Both the position numbers and the translations under genes were made by a program. Positions 51,047 through 61,931 of a stretch of DNA of 64,000 nt are shown here, one piece after another; position 1 is the stretch's first letter; every line of letters starts with the position of its first letter. The notes below the pieces were generated by a model. The model was not told the DNA's origin and did not search any database. It was given only the letters and a program-made list of their open reading frames with translations. This stretch comes from a marine actinobacterium MedAcidi-G2B (lineage in GTDB: Bacteria; Actinomycetota; Acidimicrobiia; Acidimicrobiales; MedAcidi-G1): NCBI GenBank assembly GCA_000817115.1, contig JUEO01000002.1, forward strand, positions 45,146 to 109,145, written 5' to 3'.

Positions 51047-52206
51047 CTGTGACCTCAGTTTCAGGATTTTTCGCAAGTGGTGTTACTTGTGGAATAAAGC
51101 ACTCGGGAGATTCGGACCTGGCTTTAGTTACCCACGCTGATGGAGTTCCAATAACCGCAACAGGGGTTTTCACCTCGAATAAGATGACCGCCGCACCGGT
51201 ACAAATATGCAAAGAATATCTATCTACGACAGGAGGTCAAGCTGCCGCTGTGATACTCAATAGTGGAAATGCGAATGCTGCAACTGGAGAAAAGGGAAAA
51301 AATGATGCCCGAGCTATGGCACAATCTGTAGCAGAACATTTAGGTTGCAAGACTGAAGAAGTCCTAGTTTGCTCTACTGGCTGGATTGGTTACCCACTAC
51401 CAATTGAGAAGATAAAAAAGGGCATACCAGAACTTGTGGAGTCTCTTGATTCAGCAGGAGGGCTGAATGCAGCAAAGGCAATCATGACCACCGATACTGT
51501 TCCAAAAACTGTAGAAATAAGAAAAGAAACTTTCACTGTCGGAGGTATAGCTAAAGGCGCAGCCATGCTTGAGCCAAATATGGCAACCATGTTGGCAGTT
51601 TTAACTACTGATGCTGAAATTGATGCACCGACAGCAACAAAAATGCTTCAAGAAGCAGTATCAGGCTCCTTCAATTGCTTGACCGTAGACGGAGCAGAAT
51701 CTACTAATGACACAGTTTTATTATTAGCGTCTGGAGAATCAGGGCCGACAAATAAAGAAGAACTAGCAGAAGCTCTCAAAGAGGCATGTGCCGCATTGGC
51801 TATTCAAATGGCTGATGATGCTGAAGGTTCAACCAAGACAGTGTTTCTCTCTGTAACAGGAGCCGCCACTGATGCTGAAGCACTCAAGGGCGCTAGAGAT
51901 ACCGCAAATTGTCAACTAGTGAAGTGCTCATGGTATGGAGAGGATCCTTACTGGGGCCGTATAGCGGCAGAAATGGGCGCAGCAGATATTGCCTTTGATC
52001 CCGAAACGATAACCATCTCTTATGGAGGACAAGTTGTTTATGCCCATGGAGAAGCACAATCTGTTGATAAAAAATTACTCAAAGAACATATGGCTGGCAG
52101 GCAAATCAAACTTGGTGTTGACCTAGGTCAAGGCTCTGGGACTGCTCAAGTTGTGACAACTGATCTTAGCCATGCATATATCGATGAAAATATGAGAACT
52201 TCTTAA
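51043..52206 (+). CDS. argJ: bifunctional glutamate N-acetyltransferase/amino-acid acetyltransferase
   Basis: ILNSGNANAATGEKG, GIAKGAAMLEPNMATMLAVLTTDA. Confidence 0.97.
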   Translation: MTVTSVSGFFASGVTCGIKHSGDSDLALVTHADGVPITATGVFTSNKMTAAPVQICKEYLSTTGGQAAAVILNSGNANAATGEKGKNDARAMAQSVAEHLGCKTEEVLVCSTGWIGYPLPIEKIKKGIPELVESLDSAGGLNAAKAIMTTDTVPKTVEIRKETFTVGGIAKGAAMLEPNMATMLAVLTTDAEIDAPTATKMLQEAVSGSFNCLTVDGAESTNDTVLLLASGESGPTNKEELAEALKEACAALAIQMADDAEGSTKTVFLSVTGAATDAEALKGARDTANCQLVKCSWYGEDPYWGRIAAEMGAADIAFDPETITISYGGQVVYAHGEAQSVDKKLLKEHMAGRQIKLGVDLGQGSGTAQVVTTDLSHAYIDENMRTS

Positions 52207-52216
52207 AGGAAAAAGT

Positions 52217-53101
52217 ATGAATACTTCAGAAGAAAATTTCTCTCCAGAGCGGAGAGCAGCAGTGCTAGTAGAAACTCTGCCTTACATTCAACATTTCTCC
52301 GGTGAAACTGTAGTCGTGAAACTTGGCGGCAATGCAATGGTCGATGACGAACTAGCTTCTCAATTCGCTCAAGACATAGTTCTAATGCAATCAGTGGGAA
52401 TTAAACCAGTAGTTGTTCATGGCGGCGCCCCTCAAATTGGAAGCATGCTCGACCGGTTAGGTATGGACTCTCAGTTTGTTGATGGACTTCGGGTAACTGA
52501 TGGCGACACCCTTGATGTCGCTCGAATGGTCTTAGTTGGAAAAGTTAATCGAGACATAGTGTCTAGCATCAATATCCATGGTCCGTTAGCAGTTGGAATC
52601 TCGGGAGAAGATGCAGGACTGATAACTGCTACTTCCCGTCATGAAGACTTAGGCTTTGTCGGTGAGATACAAGCGGTCAATCCCACAATCATTAACGGTT
52701 TGTTGAAAGAGGGACACATACCTATTGTTTCAAGCATTGGTGCTGATGATAAAGGACAGGCCTACAACATAAACGCTGACACAGTAGCTTCATCCTTAGC
52801 AGCAGCGTTGGAAGCTAAACGAATTCTTTATTTGACAGATATTGAAGGCTTACGTGCTGACATGGAAGATCCTGAAAGCCATATTTCTGAAATTACGTCT
52901 TCGGATTTACAGAACCTAATTGACAATGGAACGATAAGTGGAGGAATGATTCCAAAAGCTCAAGCATGTCTTGAAGCAGTAGAAGCCGGAGTGGGTTCTG
53001 CGCATATGGTTGATGGGCGTATATCGCATGTGATACTGCTTGAACTCTTTACCGACTCAGGTATAGGAACAATGGTTCTTCCAGATCAGGAGAAAAAATG
53101 A
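52217..53101 (+). CDS. argB: acetylglutamate kinase
   Basis: TVVVKLGGNAMVDDEL, PVVVHGGAPQI. Confidence 0.97.
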   Translation: MNTSEENFSPERRAAVLVETLPYIQHFSGETVVVKLGGNAMVDDELASQFAQDIVLMQSVGIKPVVVHGGAPQIGSMLDRLGMDSQFVDGLRVTDGDTLDVARMVLVGKVNRDIVSSINIHGPLAVGISGEDAGLITATSRHEDLGFVGEIQAVNPTIINGLLKEGHIPIVSSIGADDKGQAYNINADTVASSLAAALEAKRILYLTDIEGLRADMEDPESHISEITSSDLQNLIDNGTISGGMIPKAQACLEAVEAGVGSAHMVDGRISHVILLELFTDSGIGTMVLPDQEKK

Positions 53102-54294
53102 CTTCTGATCGCTTACTTATGAACAATTACGGATCACCACCTATCAAGTTCGTTAGTGGCCAAGGAACAGTTCTTTTTGATGACAATGGAAAAGAGTACT
53201 TGGATTTCTTGTGTGGGCTAGCAGTTACCAGTCTTGGTCATAGCCATCCAAGAATCGCAGAGGCTCTAACGACTCAAGCAAAGACCCTTCTTCACGTGTC
53301 AAATTTGTTTGATACAGATCCACATCTTGAAGTTGCTGAAACACTAGATGAACTCATAAGAAAAGAAACAGACATAGAGATTCCAGGAAGAGTTATTTTC
53401 CAGAATTCTGGAGCAGAAGCTAATGAGGCTGCAATAAAGCTGGCTCGAAAATATCAAGGGCAGGGACGACACGTTATTCTTTCGGCTCTTCAATCATTTC
53501 ATGGCCGTACTTTGGCAACATTAGCGGCCACTGGACAACCAGAAAAACATGAACCATTCCAACCTTTGCCAGAAGGATTCAGACATGCTACTTGGAACGA
53601 TCTTGATCATTTCGCGTCTTTAGTCGACTCCTCAGTGGGTGCCATACTTCTTGAACCGATTCAAGGAGAAGGAGGGGTGAACCCTGCTGATCCACAATTT
53701 TTACAAGGCATTAGAAAAATTTGTGATGATTACGGCATTTTGTTGATTATGGATGAGATTCAAGCGGGACTGGGTCGGACTGGAAAGTGGTTTGGTTTCC
53801 AACACGCTGGTATATCTCCAGATATTGTCACTACAGCTAAGGCACTAGGTAACGGAGTTCCTATTGGGGCAGTTTGGGCTACTGAGGAAGTGGCCGCCGC
53901 TTTTAGACCAGGAGATCATGGGTCAACTTTTGGCGGTCAACCATTAGCTGCTTCAGCAGCACGAGAAGTCTTAAGAACCATGGTGGAGATAGATGCTCCG
54001 TTACTGGCGGCTGAGAGAGGACAAGAACTCATCAGTATGCTTGAAAAAGTTGAAGGGATAGAAAGCGTTCGAGGTTCTGGCCTTCTTTTGGCGGCAGAAC
54101 TTGACGCGAAAATTTTGGATAAACGGACGGCTCCTGAGGTAGCACGGGAATGTCTAGATGCTGGATTAGTAGTGAATGGTGTTACTCCAACATCTTTACG
54201 GCTAGCTCCACCTTTAACGATCAGCGCAGAAGAGTTGAATAAAGGTGTAGCCCTTCTAGAAGAGGTTTTGAATAGTTCTAAGGGAGAAGAATAA
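53098..54294 (+). CDS. argD: acetylornithine aminotransferase
   Basis: NSGAEANEAAIKLAR, MDEIQAGLGRTGKWF, TTAKALGNGVPIGA. Confidence 0.96.
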   Translation: MTSDRLLMNNYGSPPIKFVSGQGTVLFDDNGKEYLDFLCGLAVTSLGHSHPRIAEALTTQAKTLLHVSNLFDTDPHLEVAETLDELIRKETDIEIPGRVIFQNSGAEANEAAIKLARKYQGQGRHVILSALQSFHGRTLATLAATGQPEKHEPFQPLPEGFRHATWNDLDHFASLVDSSVGAILLEPIQGEGGVNPADPQFLQGIRKICDDYGILLIMDEIQAGLGRTGKWFGFQHAGISPDIVTTAKALGNGVPIGAVWATEEVAAAFRPGDHGSTFGGQPLAASAAREVLRTMVEIDAPLLAAERGQELISMLEKVEGIESVRGSGLLLAAELDAKILDKRTAPEVARECLDAGLVVNGVTPTSLRLAPPLTISAEELNKGVALLEEVLNSSKGEE

Positions 54295-54297
54295 CAA

Positions 54298-55212
54298 ATG
54301 AGACACTTTCTTGAAGTAGATGACTTGGATGCCACTGAAGTTGCCGAGGTTTTGAAATTTGCGAGTATGAAGGAATTCCCAAAAAATCTTGATGGGAAAG
54401 GCATGGCCCTGATTTTTGAAAAACCCTCAGCGCGTACACGCAACTCGATGGAAATGGCGGTATTTCAACTGGGAGGGCACCCAATTTATATAAAACCTGA
54501 AGAAGTGGGTTTAGATGAACGCGAGTCTGTAGAAGACGTCACTAAGACACTCTCTTGCTTTCACTCCATGATTGGCGCAAGAGTCTTCAAACACTCAACT
54601 GTTGAACGGATGGCAAGAGAAAACAGGGTTCCAATAATTAACTTATTGTCAGACGAAGCTCATCCTTTACAAGCATTAGCAGACGTATTGACCATGCAAC
54701 AAGAATTAGGAGATTTAGAAGGACGTTCAATCACCTATATAGGAGATGGGAACAATGTCTTTAGATCATTAGCGATCGCCTGTGGATTTCTAGGAATGGA
54801 AGTTAGGTTCTCAGGGCCACCTGAATATCAACTTCCTTATAAAGACCGGGACAGGCTGGAATTCGCTGGAGTGAGTTTTGAGGAGTACAGCTCTCCAGAA
54901 GAAGCCGTTAAAGGCGTTGACGCTGTTTATACAGATGTCTGGACTTCTATGGGACAAGAACAAGAAAAAACCCAACGCCATAAAGCATTTGAAGGATTTC
55001 AAGTTAATGAGAAATTGATGAATCATGCTGGAGAAAAAAGTATATTTCTTCATTGTCTTCCAGCTCATCGAGGTGAGGAAGTAACAGATGAAGTAGTTGA
55101 TGGTTTAGCAAGTCGAGTGTGGATTCAAGCAGAGAACCGGATGCACGCAGCTCGAGGCCTTTTAGCTTGGTTGGTTGAAAAGAACATTGAAGAAGGGAAC
55201 AAGCATGAGTAA
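54298..55212 (+). CDS. argF: ornithine carbamoyltransferase
   Basis: [44 protein letters not shown]. Confidence 0.96.
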   Translation: MRHFLEVDDLDATEVAEVLKFASMKEFPKNLDGKGMALIFEKPSARTRNSMEMAVFQLGGHPIYIKPEEVGLDERESVEDVTKTLSCFHSMIGARVFKHSTVERMARENRVPIINLLSDEAHPLQALADVLTMQQELGDLEGRSITYIGDGNNVFRSLAIACGFLGMEVRFSGPPEYQLPYKDRDRLEFAGVSFEEYSSPEEAVKGVDAVYTDVWTSMGQEQEKTQRHKAFEGFQVNEKLMNHAGEKSIFLHCLPAHRGEEVTDEVVDGLASRVWIQAENRMHAARGLLAWLVEKNIEEGNKHE

Positions 55213-55666
55213 AGCTCAACGGCATCATCAGATAACTCAACTGCTTTCAGGTTCTCTGATCTCAAATCAATCAGATCTTGTAGAAAAGTTAGAAAGCATT
55301 GGGATAACAGCAACGCAAGCTACTGTTTCTAGAGATCTTGAAGAACTCGGAGCAGTGAAAGTCAGACTCCCAAATGGAGACAATATATATGCAATTCCTG
55401 AGTACCCAGTAGATCGAGTGCTCCCTGAAGATCACTTACGACGTGTAATGGGCGAGTGGGTGGTTGAAATAAAGACATCAGACAACATTATTGTTTTGAG
55501 AACCCCACCTGGTTCTGCTCATGTCGTTGCATCGGCTTTAGATCGTGCAGGACTCTCCGAGGTGCTAGGAACGGTCGCAGGAGATGACACTTTATTAGTG
55601 GTTGCAACGAGTGGAACTGACGGAGAGTCTTTAACTAAGAGTCTCCGACATTTGGCAGGGCTCTGA
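55205..55666 (+). CDS. argR: arginine repressor ArgR
   Basis: [38 protein letters not shown] 55205 overlaps argF end. Confidence 0.95.
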   Translation: MSKAQRHHQITQLLSGSLISNQSDLVEKLESIGITATQATVSRDLEELGAVKVRLPNGDNIYAIPEYPVDRVLPEDHLRRVMGEWVVEIKTSDNIIVLRTPPGSAHVVASALDRAGLSEVLGTVAGDDTLLVVATSGTDGESLTKSLRHLAGL

Positions 55667-55683
55667 ATCAAGAATCGTTATGA

Positions 55684-56934
55684 ATGAGAGAAAAAATGAA
55701 TACAAAAAAATCTGAGATAAAAAAAGTTGTCTTGGCTTACTCTGGCGGCCTTGATACTTCCATTATTTTGAAATGGCTGCAGGAAACGTATGACTGCGAA
55801 GTAGTCACTTTTACTGCTGACCTTGGTCAAGGTGAAGAACTTGAGCCAGCTCGGACAAAAGCTGAATCAATGGGGGTTAAAGAGATTTATATAGAGGATC
55901 TTAAGGAAGAATTTGTTGCTGATTATGTTTTCCCTATGTTTAGAGCGAACGCTCTTTATGAAGGGGAGTATTTGCTCGGGACCTCTATAGCGCGCCCTCT
56001 TATAGCGAAAAGGTTAGTCGAAATAGCTGCGGAGACAGGCGCAGATGCAATTAGTCATGGAGCTACTGGAAAAGGAAATGACCAAGTTCGTTTTGAACTA
56101 GGAGCATATGCGCTTAACCCGGATATAGAAGTGATTGCTCCATGGCGAGAATGGGACCTTGGTTCCCGACAAAGTTTACTTGAATACGCTGAGAAGCATG
56201 ACATACCGGTTGAGATGAAGAGAGGCAAAGAATCTCCGTATTCGATGGACGCGAACTTGTTGCACATTTCTTATGAAGGTGGACCATTAGAAAATCCATG
56301 GAATGAGCCTGCAACCGAGATGTGGAGGTGGTCTGTAAGTCCAGAACAAGCTCCAAATGAGGCAACCTATCTTGAATTAACTTACGAAAAGGGAGATGTA
56401 GTAGCTATTGATGACAAAGAAATGACTCCTGCTGAAGTTCTTGCTTTACTTAACAAAGTTGGTGGTGAGAATGGTATTGGTAGAACCGACATAGTTGAAA
56501 ATCGTTATGTAGGTATGAAGTCACGGGGCGCTTATGAAACACCTGGTGGATCAATACTCCTCAAAGCTCATAGAGCCATAGAATCAATCACACTTGATGG
56601 TGGCACAGCACATTTAAAAGACGAACTTATGCCTCGCTACGCAGAAATCATTTATAACGGCTTCTGGTTTAGCCCAGAACGGGAGATGCTTCAAGCAGCG
56701 ATCGACCATAGTCAAATCAATGTGAATGGTAAAGTTCGTCTTCGTCTTTATAAAGGAAATATTGATGTAGTTGGTAGAGAGTCCAAAGACACTCTCTTTG
56801 ACGAAGCAGTAGCAACTTTTGAAGAAGATCAAGGTGCTTATGATCAAGCAGACGCTGAAGGATTTATAAAATTGAACGCACTGAGATTACGGACAGTTGC
56901 TCGTAGAAATGCATCACGTCAGGAGAAATCATGA
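55684..56934 (+). CDS. argG: argininosuccinate synthase
   Basis: [33 protein letters not shown]. Confidence 0.97.
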   Translation: MREKMNTKKSEIKKVVLAYSGGLDTSIILKWLQETYDCEVVTFTADLGQGEELEPARTKAESMGVKEIYIEDLKEEFVADYVFPMFRANALYEGEYLLGTSIARPLIAKRLVEIAAETGADAISHGATGKGNDQVRFELGAYALNPDIEVIAPWREWDLGSRQSLLEYAEKHDIPVEMKRGKESPYSMDANLLHISYEGGPLENPWNEPATEMWRWSVSPEQAPNEATYLELTYEKGDVVAIDDKEMTPAEVLALLNKVGGENGIGRTDIVENRYVGMKSRGAYETPGGSILLKAHRAIESITLDGGTAHLKDELMPRYAEIIYNGFWFSPEREMLQAAIDHSQINVNGKVRLRLYKGNIDVVGRESKDTLFDEAVATFEEDQGAYDQADAEGFIKLNALRLRTVARRNASRQEKS

Positions 56935-58313
56935 CAACGCTTTGGCATGGACGTTTCAAAGGAGGCTCGTCTGAAGCTCTTAAAGCTTTAAACGACAGTC
57001 TTTCTTTTGATATGAGAATGTATAGAGAAGATATTGAAGGATCAAGAGCGCATGTGCGCATGTTGGAGCGGGTGGGCTTAATTAGCGGGTCTGATGAAAG
57101 GGTGATTCTTAATGCCCTGGATCAGACAGAGAAAGAGATATCCGAAGAAACGTTCTTGTTCGAACCCAGTGATGAAGATATTCATACGGCTGTTGAGAGA
57201 AGAGTCACTGAGATTGCAGGAGAAGCTGGTGCTCGTCTCCATACCGGTCGAAGTAGAAACGATCAAGTTGCAACGGATCTTCGCCTTTGGCTCAAAAATG
57301 AAATGAAAGAATTATCTAGCTTGGTAACAGAATTCCAGAAGACTCTAATGTCGAAAGCAGTTGCCTCAGAAGGCATTTACCTTCCGGGCTATACACACAT
57401 GCAACAAGCACAACCAGTCATGCTCGCTCACCATTTATTGGCACATGGCTGGGCATTGAGCAGAGATGTAGATCGCTTACTTAATGCGCTAAATCATGCT
57501 GATGTATCTCCTTTGGGAGCGGGAGCGTTAGCAGGGTCATCGCTACCTCTTGACCCAGATGGAGTTGCGAAAGATCTAGGGTTTACTGGTCGATTTAATA
57601 ATTCACTAGATGCAGTTTCTGACAGGGACTTTGTTGCTGATGCACTGTTTGCTTTGGCACTTTTAGGCGTTCATTTATCTCGTATAGGAGAAGAACTGAT
57701 TCTATGGGCAAGTACTGAATTTGGATTTATTGAGTTAGATGATGCTTTTTCGACCGGATCATCAATGCTTCCACAGAAGAAGAATCCTGATGTTGCAGAA
57801 TTAGCTCGTGGTAAAGCTGGTCGTCTCATCGGAAACTTGACTGGTTTCTTAGCGACGCTAAAGGGCCTCCCTCTTGCCTACAACAAAGATTTGCAAGAGG
57901 ATAAAGAACCATTATTTGATGCGTGTGATACAGCTCGGCTGCTCCTCTTAGCCCTTAATGGCATGGTAGAGACAATGAAGTTCAATGCTGAAAAAATGAA
58001 GGAACATGCCGATAACCCGTATGCGGCGGCTATTGACTTGGCTGAGCATTTAGTAGCGAAGGGTATTCCTTTCAGAGAAGCTCATGCCATAGTTGGCGGT
58101 CATGTAGCTACAGCTTTGGCAGGCGAAGAGTCACTTACACAACTTATTTCTTCCGACGAAAGATTAGGCCCAGAGGCTGCAACTCTTTTAACCCCAGGTG
58201 CTGCTGTAAAGATGCGTACTACTCCTGGTGCTGCTGGACCAGAACAGGTAAAAGTTCAACTGGATGAGTTCAAAAAGCAGTTAAAAATTCAGCAGGAACG
58301 GCTCAAAGAGTGA
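56931..58313 (+). CDS. argH: argininosuccinate lyase
   Basis: [38 protein letters not shown]. Confidence 0.97.
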   Translation: MTTLWHGRFKGGSSEALKALNDSLSFDMRMYREDIEGSRAHVRMLERVGLISGSDERVILNALDQTEKEISEETFLFEPSDEDIHTAVERRVTEIAGEAGARLHTGRSRNDQVATDLRLWLKNEMKELSSLVTEFQKTLMSKAVASEGIYLPGYTHMQQAQPVMLAHHLLAHGWALSRDVDRLLNALNHADVSPLGAGALAGSSLPLDPDGVAKDLGFTGRFNNSLDAVSDRDFVADALFALALLGVHLSRIGEELILWASTEFGFIELDDAFSTGSSMLPQKKNPDVAELARGKAGRLIGNLTGFLATLKGLPLAYNKDLQEDKEPLFDACDTARLLLLALNGMVETMKFNAEKMKEHADNPYAAAIDLAEHLVAKGIPFREAHAIVGGHVATALAGEESLTQLISSDERLGPEAATLLTPGAAVKMRTTPGAAGPEQVKVQLDEFKKQLKIQQERLKE

Positions 58314-58873
58314 TATTTAGAGAAATAAATGAGTTAGCTTCAAGAACTGGCATTGAACCAAAAAAATCAATCCTTGCTGCTCCAGATAGCGCTGAGAAGC
58401 AAAAGTTTTTACAGCTACTTGAAGACTCTCCCAAAGCACTCTTTCGTAGTTGCCGTCCAGCGCACCTCACGGGATCAGCTCTTGTTCTAGATCCTTCTAC
58501 TCATAAAGTACTTATGCTTTTTCACACAAAACTTCAACGATGGCTACAGCCTGGCGGACATGCAGATGGGGACGGAGATCTTGCACGGGTTGCACTAAGA
58601 GAGGCAATAGAAGAAACTGGAATTCCAGATTTGCGTGTGTGCGATGAAGTAATTGACCTTGATATTCATGAAGTAAACCCCCCACAAGAAGATCGTCATC
58701 ATCATTATGATGTCCGATTTCTAGTCTTGGCCCCAAAGGATTCCGTTCCTGTAAAAAATCATGAGTCACAAGAACTCAGATGGATAGAAGTAGACAGCCT
58801 TCATCAACTAGTGGTTGATGAAGGCGTACATCGTTTAGCGCAACGATGTATAAGAAAACTGAAAGAGGAGTGA
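58310..58873 (+). CDS. NUDIX hydrolase
   Basis: GGHADGDGDLARVALREAIEETGI Nudix-box-like. Confidence 0.88.
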   Translation: MIFREINELASRTGIEPKKSILAAPDSAEKQKFLQLLEDSPKALFRSCRPAHLTGSALVLDPSTHKVLMLFHTKLQRWLQPGGHADGDGDLARVALREAIEETGIPDLRVCDEVIDLDIHEVNPPQEDRHHHYDVRFLVLAPKDSVPVKNHESQELRWIEVDSLHQLVVDEGVHRLAQRCIRKLKEE

Positions 58874-58884
58874 GAGTATTTCTA

Positions 58885-59409
58885 CTAAAAGTCACCAGGA
58901 TCAAGACAGGAGTCCAAATCGTTGACACGAGCAAAACCGTTTTGACGAGCAAGATGTGAGCCAGATCCAGAAGGTAATGAAGTCAGCAGAGGAGCGACAT
59001 CCCCTTCCACCCTCAACTTTTCTACATATGTATCACGATCTTGAAGATAGATTTGCCAATCGCTCAGCCAACTTTCAATAAGGAAACGATCACTTTCTGT
59101 TCCCCCGTCAAGTGATTGAAGAGAGGAAACCAAAGAATCTAAAAGAACGTTTACTTCTTCAATCATGCTTGCACGACTTTCAGGAGATTCTGCCGTAGAA
59201 GCTAGAGGAAGGTCTGAGAGTTTCTCTCTAAATTCAGCACAAAGATTTTCTGCACTATTAGCCCATGCCCTGTCTTCTATACGATCCGGATTTCCGGACG
59301 GAGCTAGAAAAAAAGCCCAGAGCCAAAAAATAATCAATGAGGCAACTAAGGCGATCAGACCAAATCGAACTATAGATCTTGACCAGTCTTGATTCTGTTC
59401 GTCTATCAT
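58885..59409 (-). CDS. single-TM hypothetical protein, translationally coupled to the PBP
   Basis: ATG at 59409-59407 overlaps PBP stop (ATGA); MIDEQNQDWSRSIVRFGLIALVASLIIFWLWAFFLAPSG. Confidence 0.75.
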   Translation of the reverse strand: MIDEQNQDWSRSIVRFGLIALVASLIIFWLWAFFLAPSGNPDRIEDRAWANSAENLCAEFREKLSDLPLASTAESPESRASMIEEVNVLLDSLVSSLQSLDGGTESDRFLIESWLSDWQIYLQDRDTYVEKLRVEGDVAPLLTSLPSGSGSHLARQNGFARVNDLDSCLDPGDF

Positions 59410-61817
59410 TCTTCTTCTTCTTCTTCTTCTTCTTCTTCTTCTTCTTCTTCTTCTTCTGGGGTGACTTGCACGGTAATTGTTGAACCTACAGGTAATTCTG
59501 CACCTGGTAATGGATCTTGGGCCCAAACAATTCCGGGTAATGCTTCTGGATTTTCAGGATCAACCGAAATCACAGAATTGAAGGTTAATCCGCTTGATTC
59601 AACTGAAATTTGAGCTTGTTCAACATTTAATCCAAGTAGATCAGCAACTAGAACAGGTGGAGGGGGAACAGCAATTTCTAAAACCATTGAACCGCCCTCA
59701 ACCATGGTGGACCCTACAACGGGTGATTGACCGATGACCACATTTGGATCATATTCAGTAGTTTCTATCTCAATTGACGTAAGAATAGTGATCCCGGTTT
59801 CAGAGTCCAGAAGTAATTGTGATGCTTCTTCTAAAGTCAGTCCAAGTAGTTCGGGAGTAGGAACAATAACTTCAGGTTCCTCAGTGGTGGTTGGCGCTTG
59901 AGAAGGAGGGGGCTCTATGAACTCGCTAACTGGCAAATTTTGATGTGCCGAATCCATAACATCATGCCAAATAAGGGCAGGGTAAGTGCCGCCTGATACC
60001 TTTCGGTCAGTCAAAGGAGGCACCATTGATATTTGACCTTCTGGGTATCCGACCCAGACGGCAGCTGTAATTTGAGGCGTATACCCCACAAAAACTGCAT
60101 CGGCATAGTTTTGTGTGGTTCCAGTCTTACCAGCTGCCGATCTACCAAAATCAGCTCGCCACCCGGTGCCATTCTCTACCACTCCTTCAAGAATCCAGGT
60201 CATTTGGTCTGCTAAAGAGGCTGATAGCACTCGAGTTTGTTCGCGTTCCCATTCCCATAAGGTCGTTCCATCCGATCGAGTTATTTTCGTTACATACGTA
60301 TGGGGAACTGAAACTCCTCGATTAGCGAAAGTACTGTATGCAGAGGCCATATCCAGCATGGTTATATCGGCAGTACCCAAAATGCTTGAGTAGACATTTT
60401 CGATTGGACTTTGGATACCAAGACGGCGAGCCATGGAGACCAGTCGTTCAGGGCCAATTCCCATTATCAACTGAGCGTAGACAGTGTTATATGAGCCCCA
60501 CATTGCTTGAACTAAGGTCACATCTTCAGGATCAGGAATTTCTTCGGTTACAGGGTCAGGATCAGGAAGACGATATCCGGTCGCACCCCCACTTACTTTC
60601 CAAGTGGCAAACTCGCCAGTGGCGCCAGGAATGTCAAACTCAGCTTCGTTAGGAGCAGAATAAACAGCGGTGGCGCTCCATCCCGCTTCTAAGGCAGCAG
60701 CTAAACCTATAGGTTTCATAGACGAACCCACTTGCCGGCCATTACCTACAGCTAAATTAACTTTGGCATCCTCATCTTCAGCAAAGAAGTCTCGTCCACC
60801 AACCATCGCAAGAACAAAGCCAGTTTGCGGATCCATAACTACAACAGATGCATCTGGAAGCCCTTGTCCGAGTGGAAGGTGACGCTCTACAGCTAGCTCC
60901 GCTTTAGATTGAAGATCAAGATCAATAGTGGTTTCTATCCGAAGGCCACCTTCAAAAAGAAGAGTTTCGCGCTCTGCTCTGGTAGCAGCAATGTCTTCAT
61001 TTTCTAGAAACCATCTACGCACTTCCTCTACAAAATGGCCTGCTTCGTAAACAGTGTCAAGGCGTGCAGAATATTCTTCAAGAACCGGAGGAGATTCTAA
61101 AGCTTCAGAATATTCCTCTTCGTTTATGAATTCGTTTGCCAACATACGATTTAGGACCATGTGGCTTCGACGAAGACTATTGCTGTAGTTAAGCAACGGA
61201 TCGTAATAAGAAGGACGCTGAATCACCCCCGCAAGCATTGCTGCTTCTGGAATGGAGAGATCTTGGACGTCTTTATTGAAATAGGTTAAAGCAGCAGCTT
61301 TGATTCCGTAAGCTCCATGTCCAAAATAAATCGTGTTCAAGTATTGGAGAAGAATAAAGTCTTTGCTGTACTGGTCCTCTAAGCGCATTGAATACCAGAT
61401 TTCTTCTAGTTTTCGACTTGCAGTTTTCTCAGAGTTCTCAATAATGGCTAATTTTACGTACTGTTGGGTGATCGTTGAAGCGCCTTGACTTATTCCGCCA
61501 GCTTCTAAATTAGAACGTGCTGCACGAATTATTCCTCTTAAGTCGATTCCATCGTGACTGTAAAATCGTTCGTCTTCAATAGCTATCACTGCGTTACGAA
61601 CCATTTCTGGGATTTCTTCAATCTCACGGATGATTGATCTATTTTCTGGCGCTATTAGCGAGGTGATGTATGTGCCATTTGCAGAGACCACAACTGAAGT
61701 CTGTGCTTGTTCCGGAATACTTATTTCAAACTGTTGAGACTCAGAGCGATAGCAAGCAGTTGCTGTCAAAGAACAAGTTAAAAAAATTAAGACAATTCGT
61801 TGGATCAAAGTTCCCAT
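59406..61817 (-). CDS. class A penicillin-binding protein (GT51 + transpeptidase + two PASTA-like domains, poly-Glu tail)
   Basis: AIEDERFYSHDGIDLRGIIRA, GASTITQQYVK, VGSSMKPIGLA (SxxK), AAGKTGTTQ (KTG). Confidence 0.95.
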   Translation of the reverse strand: MGTLIQRIVLIFLTCSLTATACYRSESQQFEISIPEQAQTSVVVSANGTYITSLIAPENRSIIREIEEIPEMVRNAVIAIEDERFYSHDGIDLRGIIRAARSNLEAGGISQGASTITQQYVKLAIIENSEKTASRKLEEIWYSMRLEDQYSKDFILLQYLNTIYFGHGAYGIKAAALTYFNKDVQDLSIPEAAMLAGVIQRPSYYDPLLNYSNSLRRSHMVLNRMLANEFINEEEYSEALESPPVLEEYSARLDTVYEAGHFVEEVRRWFLENEDIAATRAERETLLFEGGLRIETTIDLDLQSKAELAVERHLPLGQGLPDASVVVMDPQTGFVLAMVGGRDFFAEDEDAKVNLAVGNGRQVGSSMKPIGLAAALEAGWSATAVYSAPNEAEFDIPGATGEFATWKVSGGATGYRLPDPDPVTEEIPDPEDVTLVQAMWGSYNTVYAQLIMGIGPERLVSMARRLGIQSPIENVYSSILGTADITMLDMASAYSTFANRGVSVPHTYVTKITRSDGTTLWEWEREQTRVLSASLADQMTWILEGVVENGTGWRADFGRSAAGKTGTTQNYADAVFVGYTPQITAAVWVGYPEGQISMVPPLTDRKVSGGTYPALIWHDVMDSAHQNLPVSEFIEPPPSQAPTTTEEPEVIVPTPELLGLTLEEASQLLLDSETGITILTSIEIETTEYDPNVVIGQSPVVGSTMVEGGSMVLEIAVPPPPVLVADLLGLNVEQAQISVESSGLTFNSVISVDPENPEALPGIVWAQDPLPGAELPVGSTITVQVTPEEEEEEEEEEEEEEEE
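59409..59456 (-). repeat. (GAA)16 trinucleotide microsatellite
   Basis: 48 uninterrupted nt of TTC on + strand = 16 GAA codons, no GAG interruptions. Confidence 0.97.
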
Positions 61818-61829
61818 AATTACTATCTA

Positions 61830-61852
61830 TTCTGGCCTGTAGAAGGCCAGAA
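61830..61852. repeat. perfect inverted repeat TTCTGGCCT-GTAGA-AGGCCAGAA
   Basis: 9-bp arms, 5-nt spacer, in the PBP/tyrS divergent intergenic region. Confidence 0.85.
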
Positions 61853-61931
61853 AAGATGTCACTGTAGAAAGGTTTCAACAATATCTGCGAAAAGGTTGGA
61901 CCTGAGTCACTTTATAGGCCATCGTTGAAGG

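Noticed and set aside
59410-59526. N-terminal poly-Arg extension of the minus ORF 58885..59526
   Set aside because: It is the out-of-frame reading of the (GAA)n repeat; ATG at 59409 overlapping the PBP stop is the sensible start
60033-60882. Several small plus ORFs opposite the PBP
   Set aside because: Antisense to strong PBP domains; no RBS or family resemblance
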